A stretch of 64,000 nt of DNA from Cellulosimicrobium funkei (GTDB lineage: Bacteria > Actinomycetota > Actinomycetes > Actinomycetales > Cellulomonadaceae): positions 124,001 through 188,000 of the forward strand of contig NZ_SOZH01000010.1 of assembly GCF_004519295.1 (NCBI RefSeq), in the 5' to 3' direction. Shown here in pieces: positions 44,490 to 53,842 of the stretch. Within the stretch, counting starts at the first letter, position 1; the number at the start of each line of letters is the position of its first letter. The notes below the pieces were generated by a model. The model was not told the origin of the DNA. It worked only from the letters and a program-made list of their open reading frames with translations, and ran no database searches. A program made the translations under genes and the position numbers.

Positions 44490-45551
44490 GTGACGAGCAC
44501 CCCCGACGACGCCGCCGAGCGGCACGTCCCGGTCCTCCTCCAGCGCTGCGTCGACCTGCTCGCGCCCGCGCTCGGCGAGCCGGGCTCCGTGCTCGTCGAC
44601 TGCACGCTCGGCATGGGCGGCCACACGGAGGCCGTCCTGGAGCAGGTGCCGACGGCGCGCGTGGTCGGCATCGACCGCGACCCCGAGGCGATCGACCGCG
44701 CGTCGCGCCGGCTCGCCCGGTTCGGCGACCGCTTCCGCGCCGTGCACGCCGTGTACGACGAGATCGAGGACGTCGTCGCGGACGTGGTCGGCGCACCGGT
44801 CCAGGGCGTGCTCATGGACCTCGGCGTCTCCTCGCTCCAGATCGACGAGACGGAGCGCGGGTTCTCCTACGCGCACGACGCACCGCTCGACATGCGCATG
44901 GACCCGACCGTGGGCCTCACGGCCAAGGACGTGCTCAACACGTACGACGAGCGCGCGCTCACCCGGATCCTGCGCGACTACGGCGAGGAGCGGTTCGCCC
45001 AGCGGATCGCGCGGGCCGTGGTGCGCCGGCGCGAGCAGCAGCCGTGGGAGCGCAGCGCGGACCTCGTCGACCTCGTCCGCGCGTCGATCCCGGCGGCCAC
45101 CCGCACGACGGGCGGCAACCCCGCCAAGCGCACGTTCCAGGCGCTGCGCATCGAGGTGAACGGCGAGCTCGAGGTCCTCGAGCGCGCGGTCCCCGCCGCG
45201 GTGGACGTGCTCGCCGTGGGCGGGCGCATCGTCGTCGAGTCGTACCACTCGCTCGAGGACCGCATCGTCAAGCGCGTGCTCGCCGCCGGCGCGACGATCA
45301 GCGCGCCCGCCGGCCTGCCGGTCGTGCCCGAGCAGGACGAGCCGTACCTGCGCCTGCTGACCCGGGGGGCCGAGGAGGCGCCGGCCGGGGAGCGCGAGAC
45401 GAACCCGCGGTCCGCGTCCGTGCGCCTGCGTGCCGCCGAGCGCACCCGCCCGACACCGCCGCACCGCCGCCCGTCCGCCGCTCGCCGCTCGCCGGCGCCC
45501 GGCCACCGACCGACCGACCGACCGCACGACCCGGGGGAGACGACACGATGA
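44490..45551 (+). CDS. rsmH: 16S rRNA (cytosine-1402-N4)-methyltransferase RsmH
   Basis: 353 residues. It methylates C1402 in the ribosomal P site. [13 protein letters not shown], the SAM loop [23 protein letters not shown], the catalytic block [20 protein letters not shown] and [12 protein letters not shown] are all present. The last 45 residues are an Arg/Pro-rich tail. GTG start with GAGGAGGAGG directly upstream. The stop overlaps ftsL (ATGA). Confidence 0.96.
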   Translation: MTSTPDDAAERHVPVLLQRCVDLLAPALGEPGSVLVDCTLGMGGHTEAVLEQVPTARVVGIDRDPEAIDRASRRLARFGDRFRAVHAVYDEIEDVVADVVGAPVQGVLMDLGVSSLQIDETERGFSYAHDAPLDMRMDPTVGLTAKDVLNTYDERALTRILRDYGEERFAQRIARAVVRRREQQPWERSADLVDLVRASIPAATRTTGGNPAKRTFQALRIEVNGELEVLERAVPAAVDVLAVGGRIVVESYHSLEDRIVKRVLAAGATISAPAGLPVVPEQDEPYLRLLTRGAEEAPAGERETNPRSASVRLRAAERTRPTPPHRRPSAARRSPAPGHRPTDRPHDPGETTR

Positions 45552-45997
45552 GCGCACAGAGGTCGACCGCCGCCCGCCCGCTCCCGCGCCCGGCCCGGCC
45601 GGCGCCCGCACCGCGCCCGTCGCTGACCGCCCTGCCGGGCGGCGCGTCCGAGCGGGCGCTGCGCTCGCGTCTCGAGCTCGTCCGGGCGCCGCTGCAGGCG
45701 CGGTCCAAGGTCCCGTTCCTCGTCGTCTGCATGTCGATCCTCGGCGCCGCGCTCCTGTGTGCTCTCCTGGTGAACACGACGATGGCGCGCAACTCCTACG
45801 AGATGTCGGAGCTGCGCCGGGAGGTGAGTCGCGTGGCCCAGGACACGCAGAGCCTGCAGCTGCAGGTCGCCGAGCAGAGGACGGCGCTGCCGGAGACCGC
45901 GCGCGGGCTCGGCATGGTCGAGGCGCAGGACCCGGCGATGGTCCGCCTGTCCGACGGCACGGTGCTCGGCGTGGCGCAGGAGGGGGCGGGGGAGTGA
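45548..45997 (+). CDS. ftsL: cell division protein FtsL
   Basis: 149 residues. A bitopic divisome protein: a Pro/Ala/Arg-rich cytoplasmic N-terminus (about 1-50), one transmembrane helix (about 55-76, [21 protein letters not shown]), then an extracytoplasmic coiled coil ([21 protein letters not shown]). Assignment rests on this topology and the position between rsmH and ftsI. It overlaps both neighbours by 4 bp, so the three are likely translationally coupled. Confidence 0.88.
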   Translation: MSAQRSTAARPLPRPARPAPAPRPSLTALPGGASERALRSRLELVRAPLQARSKVPFLVVCMSILGAALLCALLVNTTMARNSYEMSELRREVSRVAQDTQSLQLQVAEQRTALPETARGLGMVEAQDPAMVRLSDGTVLGVAQEGAGE

Positions 45998-48090
45998 CGC
46001 AGGGCACGGGTGCCGGGCGCACCGGCCGGTCACGACCGGCGGCGGGCGCCCCGCGCCCCCGTCCCGCCACCGCGGCCTCCCGGGCCTCCTCGGGAGGCCG
46101 TCCTGCGTCCACCGGTCGGGCCGCGGGTGCTCGCTCCGGAGGTCCCGTGCCCGCGCGCACCGCCTCGACGGGCACCGCCTCGGCGCGCGCCGCGTCCGGT
46201 CGCGCCTCGACGGCGCGCACCACGTCCGGTCGCGTGCCGACCACGCGGAGCACGTCGGGGCGTGCCCCGGTGTCGCGGGCGCCGCGCGGGGCCGGCCGCC
46301 CGCCGGCCCGTCCGGCCCGAGGGACCCGCGAGCCCGGCCGGCCCGAGCGTCGGCAGCGCTGGCTCATCGTCGTCGCGGGCGTGATCACCGCGGTGTTCAT
46401 CGCGCAGCTCGTCAACGTCCAGGTCCTCCGCGGACCCGCGCTCGCGGCCGAGGCCCAGAACGACCGCACGCGCAGCTCGACGACGATCGCGCACCGCGGC
46501 GACATCACGGACGCCGACGGCGTGGTGCTCGCGACCTCCGTGGACCGGTACACCGTCGCGGCCGACCTCCAGGCGATCGCGCGCTTCGAGCCCCGTGCCG
46601 GCGACCTGGTCAACGGCGAGCCGCTCGAGGAGGGCGGGGCGGTGGGCGTCGCGAAGCTGCTCGCCCCGATCCTCGACCGGTCCGCGGTCGAGCTCGCGGC
46701 CGACCTCGTCGGCACGTCGCGGTACCTCGTCCTCGAGAAGGACGTCACGCCCGAGGTGCAGCGCCAGATCGCCGACCTGCGGCTGTCCGCGTTCGTCAGC
46801 ACGACGATGACGAGCGAGCGCACCTACCCGGCGGGCACGGTCGCCGGCAACCTCGTGGGCTTCGTCAACGACGAGCAGACGGGCGGGGGCGGCATCGAGG
46901 CGTCGTACGACGACGTCCTGGCCGGGACGCCGGGCTCGCGCCGGTGCGAGGCAGGGCTCGGCGGACAGCTCATCCCGACGGGTCGGTGCGACGTCGTCGA
47001 GGCGGTGCCCGGCCTGAACGTGCGCCTCACGACCGTGCGCGACGTGCAGTGGAAGGCGCAGGACGCGATCGACCGGGCGGTGAGCGAGACGGGGGCGGAG
47101 TACGCGATCGCCGTCGTGCAGGACGTCCGCACGGGTGAGGTGCTCGCGCTCGCGGACTCGGGCACCGTGAACCCGAACGACCGCTCGACGGACGCCGTCG
47201 CCCGCCCGAGCCGCGCCGTCGCGAACGTGTTCGACCCCGGGTCGACGGGCAAGGTCGTCACGATGGCCGCGGCCATCGAGGGCGGCCACGCGGACGCCGG
47301 GTCGCGGTTCGAGGTGCCCGACCGGTACACGACCCCGAACGGTCAGACGTTCAAGGACTCGCACGACCACCCCGTCGAGCGCCTGACGCTCGCGGGCATC
47401 CTCGCGGAGTCGTCGAACACGGGCACGGTCCAGGTCGGCGAGAAGATCCCCAAGCAGGTCCGCTACGACTACCTGCGGAAGTTCGGCTTCGGCCAGAAGT
47501 CCGGCCTCGGGCTGCCCGGCGAGTCGGCGGGCATCCTGCACCCCGCGGACTCGTGGGACGGCCGCACCGAGTACGCGGTCCTCTTCGGCCAGAGCGTGTC
47601 GGTCAACGCGATCCAGGCGACGAGCGTCTTCTCGACGATCGCGAACGGCGGGGTCCGCGCGACGCCGAGCATCGTCGCCGGGACGACGGACGAGCGCGGC
47701 GAGCTCGTGCCCGCGGAGCGTCCGGCGCCGGAGCGCGTCGTGTCCCAGGAGACGGCGGACACGGTGCTGCACATGATGGAGTCCGTCGTGGAGGAGGGCA
47801 CCGGCTCGAGCGCCTCGGTGCCCGGCTACCGCGTCGCGGGCAAGACCGGCACCGCGGAGGCGGCGGGCGACGACGGGCGGCTGTCCGGGATCATGGCGTC
47901 GTTCATCGGCGTCGCGCCCGCGGACGACCCGCGGTTCACCGTGTCGGTGTTCCTCAAGAACCCGCACTCGTCGATCTTCGGTGGCGTCGTCGCGGCCCCG
48001 GTGTTCAGCGAGATCATGGGCTTCACCCTCGAGCACGAGGGCGTCCAGCCGAGCACCGAGCCCTACGTGCCGCTCCCGACGACGTGGTGA
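45994..48090 (+). CDS. ftsI: septal peptidoglycan transpeptidase FtsI (PBP3)
   Basis: 698 residues. A class B PBP that cross-links septal peptidoglycan. The cytoplasmic N-terminus is unusually long (about 120 residues), with imperfect Thr/Ser/Arg/Ala repeats. One transmembrane helix lies near 124-145. The dimerisation domain starts at AHRGDITDADG. Transpeptidase motifs are SxxK in DPGSTGKVV, SxN in ESSNTGT and KTG in AGKTGTAE. The GTG start overlaps the ftsL stop. A 115-bp gap with a hairpin and a new promoter separates it from murE. Confidence 0.95.
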   Translation: MTQGTGAGRTGRSRPAAGAPRPRPATAASRASSGGRPASTGRAAGARSGGPVPARTASTGTASARAASGRASTARTTSGRVPTTRSTSGRAPVSRAPRGAGRPPARPARGTREPGRPERRQRWLIVVAGVITAVFIAQLVNVQVLRGPALAAEAQNDRTRSSTTIAHRGDITDADGVVLATSVDRYTVAADLQAIARFEPRAGDLVNGEPLEEGGAVGVAKLLAPILDRSAVELAADLVGTSRYLVLEKDVTPEVQRQIADLRLSAFVSTTMTSERTYPAGTVAGNLVGFVNDEQTGGGGIEASYDDVLAGTPGSRRCEAGLGGQLIPTGRCDVVEAVPGLNVRLTTVRDVQWKAQDAIDRAVSETGAEYAIAVVQDVRTGEVLALADSGTVNPNDRSTDAVARPSRAVANVFDPGSTGKVVTMAAAIEGGHADAGSRFEVPDRYTTPNGQTFKDSHDHPVERLTLAGILAESSNTGTVQVGEKIPKQVRYDYLRKFGFGQKSGLGLPGESAGILHPADSWDGRTEYAVLFGQSVSVNAIQATSVFSTIANGGVRATPSIVAGTTDERGELVPAERPAPERVVSQETADTVLHMMESVVEEGTGSSASVPGYRVAGKTGTAEAAGDDGRLSGIMASFIGVAPADDPRFTVSVFLKNPHSSIFGGVVAAPVFSEIMGFTLEHEGVQPSTEPYVPLPTTW

Positions 48091-48156
48091 ACCTCACCGC
48101 CCCTCTCCCGGTCCCCGGTGAAGGTCCCGTGAAGCGCGCCCCTGCCCGGGTGCAGC

Positions 48157-48176
48157 GCCCCGCGGGCTTGCGGGGC
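48157..48176 (+). terminator. hairpin between ftsI and murE
   Basis: GCCCCGC (48157-48163) pairs with GCGGGGC (48170-48176) around a 6-nt loop, 18 bp before the murE -10. It may partially terminate the mraZ-ftsI transcript. Confidence 0.4.
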
Positions 48177-48193
48177 GGCCCGTCCCGGCACGG

Positions 48194-48199
48194 TAGGTT
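48194..48199 (+). promoter_or_regulatory. leaderless -10 of murE
   Basis: TAGGTT with 6 nt (CTACAC) to the GTG at 48206. A TTGCGG at 48168-48173 is a possible -35, with a long 20-bp spacer. Confidence 0.55.
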
Positions 48200-48205
48200 C
48201 TACAC

Positions 48206-49858
48206 GTGACATCCCCGATCGACCGTCTTCGCCCTGCCACGACCACCCGTCGGTCGGTGGCGGACCTGGCAGCACGGTTCGGGCTCGACGTCCGCGCGGG
48301 CAGCGCCGCCGCACCGGGCTCCGTCGAGGTGTGGTCGGTGGCGTCGGACGACCGCACCGCCGACGCGGGCGACCTCTTCGTGGCGCTGCCCGGCGCCCGG
48401 GCGCACGGGGCGCGGTTCGCGCCCGCCGCCGTGGGCCGCGGCGCCCGTGCCGTCCTCACGGACGCCGAGGGCGCCGACCTGCTCGCGGACGCCGGCCTCG
48501 ACGTGCCGGTGCTCGTCGCCCCCGACCCCCGCGCGCTCCTCGGCCCCGTCGCGGCCTGGGTGTACGGCGCCCCCGCGCAGGACCTCACGACGTTCGGTGT
48601 GACGGGCACGAACGGCAAGACCACGACGACGTACCTCGTCGACCACGCGCTGCGCGCGCTCGGCTGGACGGGCGGCCTCATCGGCACCGTGGAGATGCGC
48701 TCCGGCGACCGGGTGCTGCCGAGCCGCCTCACGACCCCGGAGGCGGCCGACCTCCAGGCCCTGCTCGCGGCGATGCGCGAGGACGGCGTGCGCACGCTCG
48801 CGATGGAGGTCTCGTCGCACGCGCTCGCGCTCCACCGCGTCGACGGGCTCGTCTACGACGTCGTGGGCTTCACGAACCTCAGCCAGGACCACCTCGACTT
48901 CCACGGCGACCTCCAGGAGTACTTCGAGGCCAAGGCGCTGCTGTTCACGCCCGAGCACGCACGCCGCGGCGTCGTCGTGGTCGACGACGCGTGGGGCGAG
49001 CGCATGGTCTCGGCCGCGCGCGTCCCCGTCGCGACGCTGCGCGTGAGCCCGACCGCGGCGGGCGACGAGCAGCCCGCGGCGGACTGGACCGTGCACGACG
49101 TCGAGCCGTCGGAGGCTGGTGGCTCGGCGTTCACGCTGCGGCACCGTGACGGCCGCAGCGTGCGCACGACGACGTCGCTGCCCGGGCACTTCAACGTCGC
49201 CAACGCCGCCCTCGCCCTGGCCCTCGTGCTCGAGGCGGGCACGGACGCGCGCGACCTCGAGACGGCCCTCGCGGCGGCCGGCGGGCTCGACCCGGCGGTC
49301 CCGGGCCGCATGGAGGTCGTCTCGGAGCCACCCCACCGGCCGCGCGTCGTCGTCGACTTCGCCCACAACCCGGACGCTCTCGCCCTCGCGCTCGACGCGC
49401 TGCGGCCCACCACGACGGGCCGGCTCGTGGTCGTGTTCGGCGCGACCGGCGACCGGGACCGCGGCAAGCGGCCCACGATGGGCGGCGTCGCGGTCGAGGG
49501 CGCCGACGTCGTGGTCGTGACCGACGACGACCCGCACGGCGAGGACCCGGCCGCGATCCGCGCGGAGGTGCTGCCCGGCGCCCACGCGGCGCGCGAGGCC
49601 GCGGCCGCCGCACCCGAGCCGCGCGACGTCGTCGTGCTCGAGGTCGCGCCCCGCGCCCGGGCGATCCGCGAGGCGATCCTCGCCGCGGGCTCGGACGACA
49701 CGGTGCTCGTCGCGGGCCGCGGCCACGAGGTGTGGCAGGAGATCGCCGGCGTCGACCACCCCCTGGACGACCGCGTCGAGGCGCGCGCCGCGCTCGAGGA
49801 GCGCCCCGCGACGACGCCGCCCCACGACACCCCCGACCTGAAGGAGCACCACGCATGA
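48206..49858 (+). CDS. murE: UDP-MurNAc-tripeptide synthetase MurE (probably Lys- or Orn-type)
   Basis: 550 residues. It adds the third residue to UDP-MurNAc-L-Ala-D-Glu. The ATP site is GVTGTNGKTTTTYL, with EVSSHALALHR and DFAHNPDAL. The specificity motif reads DDPH (residues 441-444, in TDDDPHGEDP), where meso-DAP enzymes have DNPR. This argues for L-lysine or L-ornithine, as in cellulomonad and Cellulosimicrobium walls. The GTG start looks leaderless; the stop overlaps murF. Confidence 0.94.
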   Translation: MTSPIDRLRPATTTRRSVADLAARFGLDVRAGSAAAPGSVEVWSVASDDRTADAGDLFVALPGARAHGARFAPAAVGRGARAVLTDAEGADLLADAGLDVPVLVAPDPRALLGPVAAWVYGAPAQDLTTFGVTGTNGKTTTTYLVDHALRALGWTGGLIGTVEMRSGDRVLPSRLTTPEAADLQALLAAMREDGVRTLAMEVSSHALALHRVDGLVYDVVGFTNLSQDHLDFHGDLQEYFEAKALLFTPEHARRGVVVVDDAWGERMVSAARVPVATLRVSPTAAGDEQPAADWTVHDVEPSEAGGSAFTLRHRDGRSVRTTTSLPGHFNVANAALALALVLEAGTDARDLETALAAAGGLDPAVPGRMEVVSEPPHRPRVVVDFAHNPDALALALDALRPTTTGRLVVVFGATGDRDRGKRPTMGGVAVEGADVVVVTDDDPHGEDPAAIRAEVLPGAHAAREAAAAAPEPRDVVVLEVAPRARAIREAILAAGSDDTVLVAGRGHEVWQEIAGVDHPLDDRVEARAALEERPATTPPHDTPDLKEHHA

Positions 49859-51303
49859 TCGAGCTCACTGCGGCGCAGGTGGCCGCAGCGACCGGCGGAC
49901 GCCTGTCCGCCGACCCGGAGGTCCGGGTCGGGGGGCCCGTCGTCGTCGACTCGCGCCGGGTCGCGCCGGGGTCGCTCTTCGTGGCGCTGCCGGGCGAGCA
50001 CGTCGACGGTCACGACTACGCCGCCGGCGCCGTCGAGGCTGGCGCGACGCTCGTCCTCGCCGCGCGCGAGCTCGACGTGCCGTGCGTCGTCGTGGACGAC
50101 GTCCAGGCCGCGCTCGGCGAGCTGGCCCGCCACGTGCTCGCGACGCTGCGCGAGCGCGGCGACGTGCGCGTGGTCGGCGTCACGGGTTCCGTGGGCAAGA
50201 CCACGACGAAGGACCTGCTCGGCCAGCTCCTGCGCCCCGAGGGCCCCACCGTGGTGCCGCGCGGGTCGTTCAACAACGAGATCGGCCTGCCGCTCACGGT
50301 GCTGGAGGCCGACGAGTCCACGCGCTTCCTCGTGCTGGAGATGGGCGCGAGCGGCGTGGGTCACCTCACCTACCTCACGCGCATCGCGCCCCCGGACTTC
50401 TCGGTCGTGCTCGTCGTGGGCAGCGCTCACCTGGGCGAGTTCGGCGGGATCGAGGCCGTGGCGCGCGCCAAGTCCGAGATCGTCACGGGCCTCGCGCCCG
50501 GCGGCGTGGCCGTGCTCAACGCGGACGACCTGCGGGTCGCGGCGATGGCCGACGTCGCGCCGGGGGAGGTCGTCACGTTCGGGACGATCCCTGCGGCGGA
50601 CGTGCGCGCGGAGGACCTGGGCATCGACCGCACGGGCCGGGCGTCCTTCACGCTGCGCGTGCGCCCCGGCGCGTCGGGCGACGCGACGCGCGGCGAGGGC
50701 ACGAGCGCGCGCGTGACCCTCGGCCTCGTCGGCGAGCATCACGTGACGAACGCGCTCGCGGCCGCGACGGCCGCGCTGCGCCTCGGCGTCGCGCTGCCCG
50801 ACGTCGTGGCCCGGCTGTCCGACGCGCGCGCCCTGAGCCCGCACCGGATGCAGGTCACCGAGCGTCCCGACGGCATCACGGTGATCGACGACTCCTACAA
50901 CGCCAACCCGGACTCGATGCGCGCCGCGCTCAAGGCGCTCGCCGTCATGGCGGGGCGCGACCGGCGGTCCGTCGCCGTGCTCGGCGAGATGCTGGAGCTT
51001 GGCGAGGACTCGCGCGTCGCGCACGACGACATCGGCCGGCTCGTGGTCCGATTGAACGTCAAGCTGCTCGTCGTGGTCGGCGAGGGTGCCGGCGGGATCC
51101 ACGACGGTGCGACCCAGGAGGGGTCGTGGGGCGACGAGACGCGCTTCGTCCCCGACGTCGAGGCGGCGTCCGCGCTGCTGCGCGACGAGCTGCAGGAGGG
51201 GGACGTCGTGCTCGTGAAGGCCTCGAACGGGTCCGGGCTGTGGCGGCTCGGCGACGAGCTGGCGGCCGCGGGCGCCGGTGCGGCAGGAGGTGAACGCGCG
51301 TGA
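49855..51303 (+). CDS. murF: UDP-MurNAc-tripeptide-D-Ala-D-Ala ligase MurF
   Basis: 482 residues. It completes the pentapeptide by adding D-Ala-D-Ala. The ATP loop is [37 protein letters not shown] and the late [15 protein letters not shown] are characteristic of MurF. The N-terminal domain starts [13 protein letters not shown]. The ATG overlaps the murE stop (ATGA), and its own stop overlaps mraY (GTGA). Confidence 0.96.
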   Translation: MIELTAAQVAAATGGRLSADPEVRVGGPVVVDSRRVAPGSLFVALPGEHVDGHDYAAGAVEAGATLVLAARELDVPCVVVDDVQAALGELARHVLATLRERGDVRVVGVTGSVGKTTTKDLLGQLLRPEGPTVVPRGSFNNEIGLPLTVLEADESTRFLVLEMGASGVGHLTYLTRIAPPDFSVVLVVGSAHLGEFGGIEAVARAKSEIVTGLAPGGVAVLNADDLRVAAMADVAPGEVVTFGTIPAADVRAEDLGIDRTGRASFTLRVRPGASGDATRGEGTSARVTLGLVGEHHVTNALAAATAALRLGVALPDVVARLSDARALSPHRMQVTERPDGITVIDDSYNANPDSMRAALKALAVMAGRDRRSVAVLGEMLELGEDSRVAHDDIGRLVVRLNVKLLVVVGEGAGGIHDGATQEGSWGDETRFVPDVEAASALLRDELQEGDVVLVKASNGSGLWRLGDELAAAGAGAAGGERA

Positions 51304-52382
51304 TCGCGATCATCGTCGCGGCGGGCGTCTCCCTGCTCGTCGCGCTCTTCGGGACGCCGCTGTTCATCCGGTTCCTCGTGCACCGCAACTACGGGCAGTT
51401 CGTCCGCCAGGACGGCCCGACGGCGCACTTCACCAAGCGCGGGACGCCCACGATGGGCGGGGTCGTCATCATCGGCGCGACGCTGCTCGGCTGGGCGATG
51501 TCGTACGTCGTCTCGGGGCGGTTCCCGAGCGTGTCCGCCCTGCTCGTCCTGTTCCTCATGACGGGGCTCGGGATCGTCGGCTTCCTCGACGACTTCACGA
51601 AGATCCGCAAGCAGCGCAGCCTCGGGCTCACGGCCCGCGCGAAGATCATCGGCCAGGGCGCGGTCGGGATCGCGTTCGCGGTGCTCGCGCTGCAGTTCCC
51701 CAACGAGCACGGCCGCACGCCGGCGTCGACGCGCATCTCCTTCCTGCGCGACACGAACCTCGACCTCGCGTTCGCGGGCGTCACGGTCGGGCTGATCCTG
51801 TTCGTGCTCTGGGCCAACTTCCTCATCACCGCGTGGTCGAACGCGGTCAACCTCACCGACGGTCTCGACGGGCTCGCGACGGGCGTCTCGCTCATCGTGT
51901 TCGGCTCGTACGTGCTCGTGGGCATCTGGCAGCTCAACCAGACCTGCCAGCGCCTCGCGTCGGCCGGGCCGAGCTGCTACGAGACGCGCGACCCGCAGGA
52001 CCTCGCGATCGTGGCCGCCGCGATCGTCGGCGCGTGCTTCGGGTTCCTGTGGTGGAACGCGAGCCCCGCGAAGATCTTCATGGGCGACACGGGATCGCTC
52101 GCGCTCGGCGGCGCGCTCGCCGGCCTGTCGATCCTCACGCGCACCGAGTTCCTCGCGCTCATCATCGGCGGGCTCTTCGTCATCATCGTGCTCTCCGACG
52201 TCATCCAGATCGGCTTCTTCAAGATGACCGGGCGCCGCGTGTTCAAGATGGCGCCGCTCCACCACCACTTCGAGCTGTCCGGGTGGGGCGAGGTCACGAT
52301 CGTCATCCGCTTCTGGCTCATCGCCGGGCTGTTCGCGGCGCTGGGCATCGGGATCTTCTACGCCGAGTGGGTGGTCGGCTAG
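51300..52382 (+). CDS. mraY: phospho-MurNAc-pentapeptide transferase MraY
   Basis: 360 residues with about ten transmembrane helices. It transfers phospho-MurNAc-pentapeptide to undecaprenyl phosphate, making lipid [33 protein letters not shown] and the cytoplasmic HHHFE (in [12 protein letters not shown]) are the catalytic blocks. The GTG overlaps the murF stop. The TAG stop shares its last base with the murD GTG. Confidence 0.97.
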   Translation: MIAIIVAAGVSLLVALFGTPLFIRFLVHRNYGQFVRQDGPTAHFTKRGTPTMGGVVIIGATLLGWAMSYVVSGRFPSVSALLVLFLMTGLGIVGFLDDFTKIRKQRSLGLTARAKIIGQGAVGIAFAVLALQFPNEHGRTPASTRISFLRDTNLDLAFAGVTVGLILFVLWANFLITAWSNAVNLTDGLDGLATGVSLIVFGSYVLVGIWQLNQTCQRLASAGPSCYETRDPQDLAIVAAAIVGACFGFLWWNASPAKIFMGDTGSLALGGALAGLSILTRTEFLALIIGGLFVIIVLSDVIQIGFFKMTGRRVFKMAPLHHHFELSGWGEVTIVIRFWLIAGLFAALGIGIFYAEWVVG

Positions 52383-53830
52383 TGGCACGCGACCCCCACG
52401 ACCTCGCCGTCCCGCTCGAGCGTGCGCGCGTCGTCGTCGCCGGTCTCGGGGTGTCCGGGCGCGCCGCCGCGGCGGCGCTCCGCCCGCGCGCGGCGTCGGT
52501 CGTCACGCTCGACGACGGCGCCGCCGACGCCGACCTACACGACGCGGCGGACGTGGACCTCGCGGCGACGGACCTCGTCGTCGTCTCGCCGGGCTGGCGC
52601 CCGAGCCACCCGCTGCTCGTGGCCGCCGCGGAGCGCGGCGTGCCGGTGTGGAGCGAGGTCGAGCTCGCGTGGCGCCTGCGCGTCGCCGGCCCGTCGGGGC
52701 GGCCCGCGCCCTGGCTCGCCGTCACCGGGACGAACGGCAAGACGACGACCGTCGAGATGCTCGAGACGATCCTGCGGACCGCGGGCCTGCGGACGGCGGC
52801 GGTCGGCAACGTCGGGACGCCCGTGGTCGAGGCCGCGCTCGACCCGACGCTCGAGGTGCTCGCGGTCGAGCTGTCGAGCTTTCAGCTCCACTTCACGCAC
52901 ACGACGTCGCCCGAGGCGGGCGCCGTCCTCAACGTCGCCCCCGACCACCTCGACTGGCACGGCGGCATCGACGCCTACGCGGCCGACAAGGGCCGGGTCT
53001 TCGAGGACGCCCGGGTCGCGTGCGTCTACAACGTCGCGGACCCTCGCACCGAGGCGCTCGTGCGCGAGGCGGACGTCGTCGAGGGGGCCCGCGCCGTCGG
53101 CTTCACGCTCGGCGCCCCGGCGCGCGGCCAGCTCGGCGTCATCGAGGACGTGCTCGTCGACCGCGCGTTCCACGCGCCCGCGGACGCGCCGGACCGGCAC
53201 ACGCACGCCGCCGAGCTCGCGACGCTCGGCGACCTGTCGCACCTCGCGGGCGCCGACGGCGTCGTGCCCGCGCACGTCGTGGCGAACGCGCTCGCCGCGG
53301 CCGCCCTCGCACGGGCGCACGGCGTCCCGGCCGTCGCCGTCCGCGACGGGCTGCGCGCGTTCCGCACGGGGTCGCACCGCATCGAGCAGGTCGCCTCGGT
53401 CGACGGCGTCGCCTACGTCGACGACTCCAAGGCGACCAACGCGCACGCCGCGTCCGCGTCCCTCGCGGCGTTCGCGCCCGGCACCGTCGTGTGGGTCGCG
53501 GGCGGCCTCGCGAAGGGGGCGTCGTTCGACGAGCTCGTCGCCGCGCGCGCCGACCGGCTGCGTGCGGTGGTGCTGATCGGCGTCGACGCCGAGCCGTTCG
53601 CCGGTGCGCTCGCCCGACACGCGCCCGATATCCCCGTCGTGCGCGTGGATCCTGGCGACACTGGGACCGTGATGCCCCGCGCCGTCGACTCCGCCCGCCG
53701 CCTCGCGCAGGCCGGCGACACGGTGCTGCTCGCGCCCGCCGGCGCGTCGATGGACCAGTTCCGCTCGTACGCCGCGCGCGGCGAGGCGTTCGCCGAGGCG
53801 GCGCGCGCCCTGCGCCCCGACCACGGGTAG
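52382..53830 (+). CDS. murD: UDP-MurNAc-L-Ala-D-Glu ligase MurD
   Basis: 482 residues. It adds D-Glu to UDP-MurNAc-L-Ala. The N-terminal Rossmann-like domain has VVAGLGVSGRAAAAAL. The ATP loop is AVTGTNGKTTTVEML, with ELSSFQL, NVAPDHLDWHG and DDSKATNAHA. The GTG at 52382 overlaps the last base of the mraY stop and gives the expected N-terminus. Confidence 0.95.
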   Translation: MARDPHDLAVPLERARVVVAGLGVSGRAAAAALRPRAASVVTLDDGAADADLHDAADVDLAATDLVVVSPGWRPSHPLLVAAAERGVPVWSEVELAWRLRVAGPSGRPAPWLAVTGTNGKTTTVEMLETILRTAGLRTAAVGNVGTPVVEAALDPTLEVLAVELSSFQLHFTHTTSPEAGAVLNVAPDHLDWHGGIDAYAADKGRVFEDARVACVYNVADPRTEALVREADVVEGARAVGFTLGAPARGQLGVIEDVLVDRAFHAPADAPDRHTHAAELATLGDLSHLAGADGVVPAHVVANALAAAALARAHGVPAVAVRDGLRAFRTGSHRIEQVASVDGVAYVDDSKATNAHAASASLAAFAPGTVVWVAGGLAKGASFDELVAARADRLRAVVLIGVDAEPFAGALARHAPDIPVVRVDPGDTGTVMPRAVDSARRLAQAGDTVLLAPAGASMDQFRSYAARGEAFAEAARALRPDHG

Positions 53831-53842
53831 GCCGGGCAGCCG

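Noticed and set aside
43515-46823. Very long minus-strand open frame antisense to mraZ, rsmH, ftsL and ftsI
   Set aside because: Arg/Ala/Pro-rich composition without family motifs; conserved proteins occupy the opposite strand. It is a by-product of base composition.
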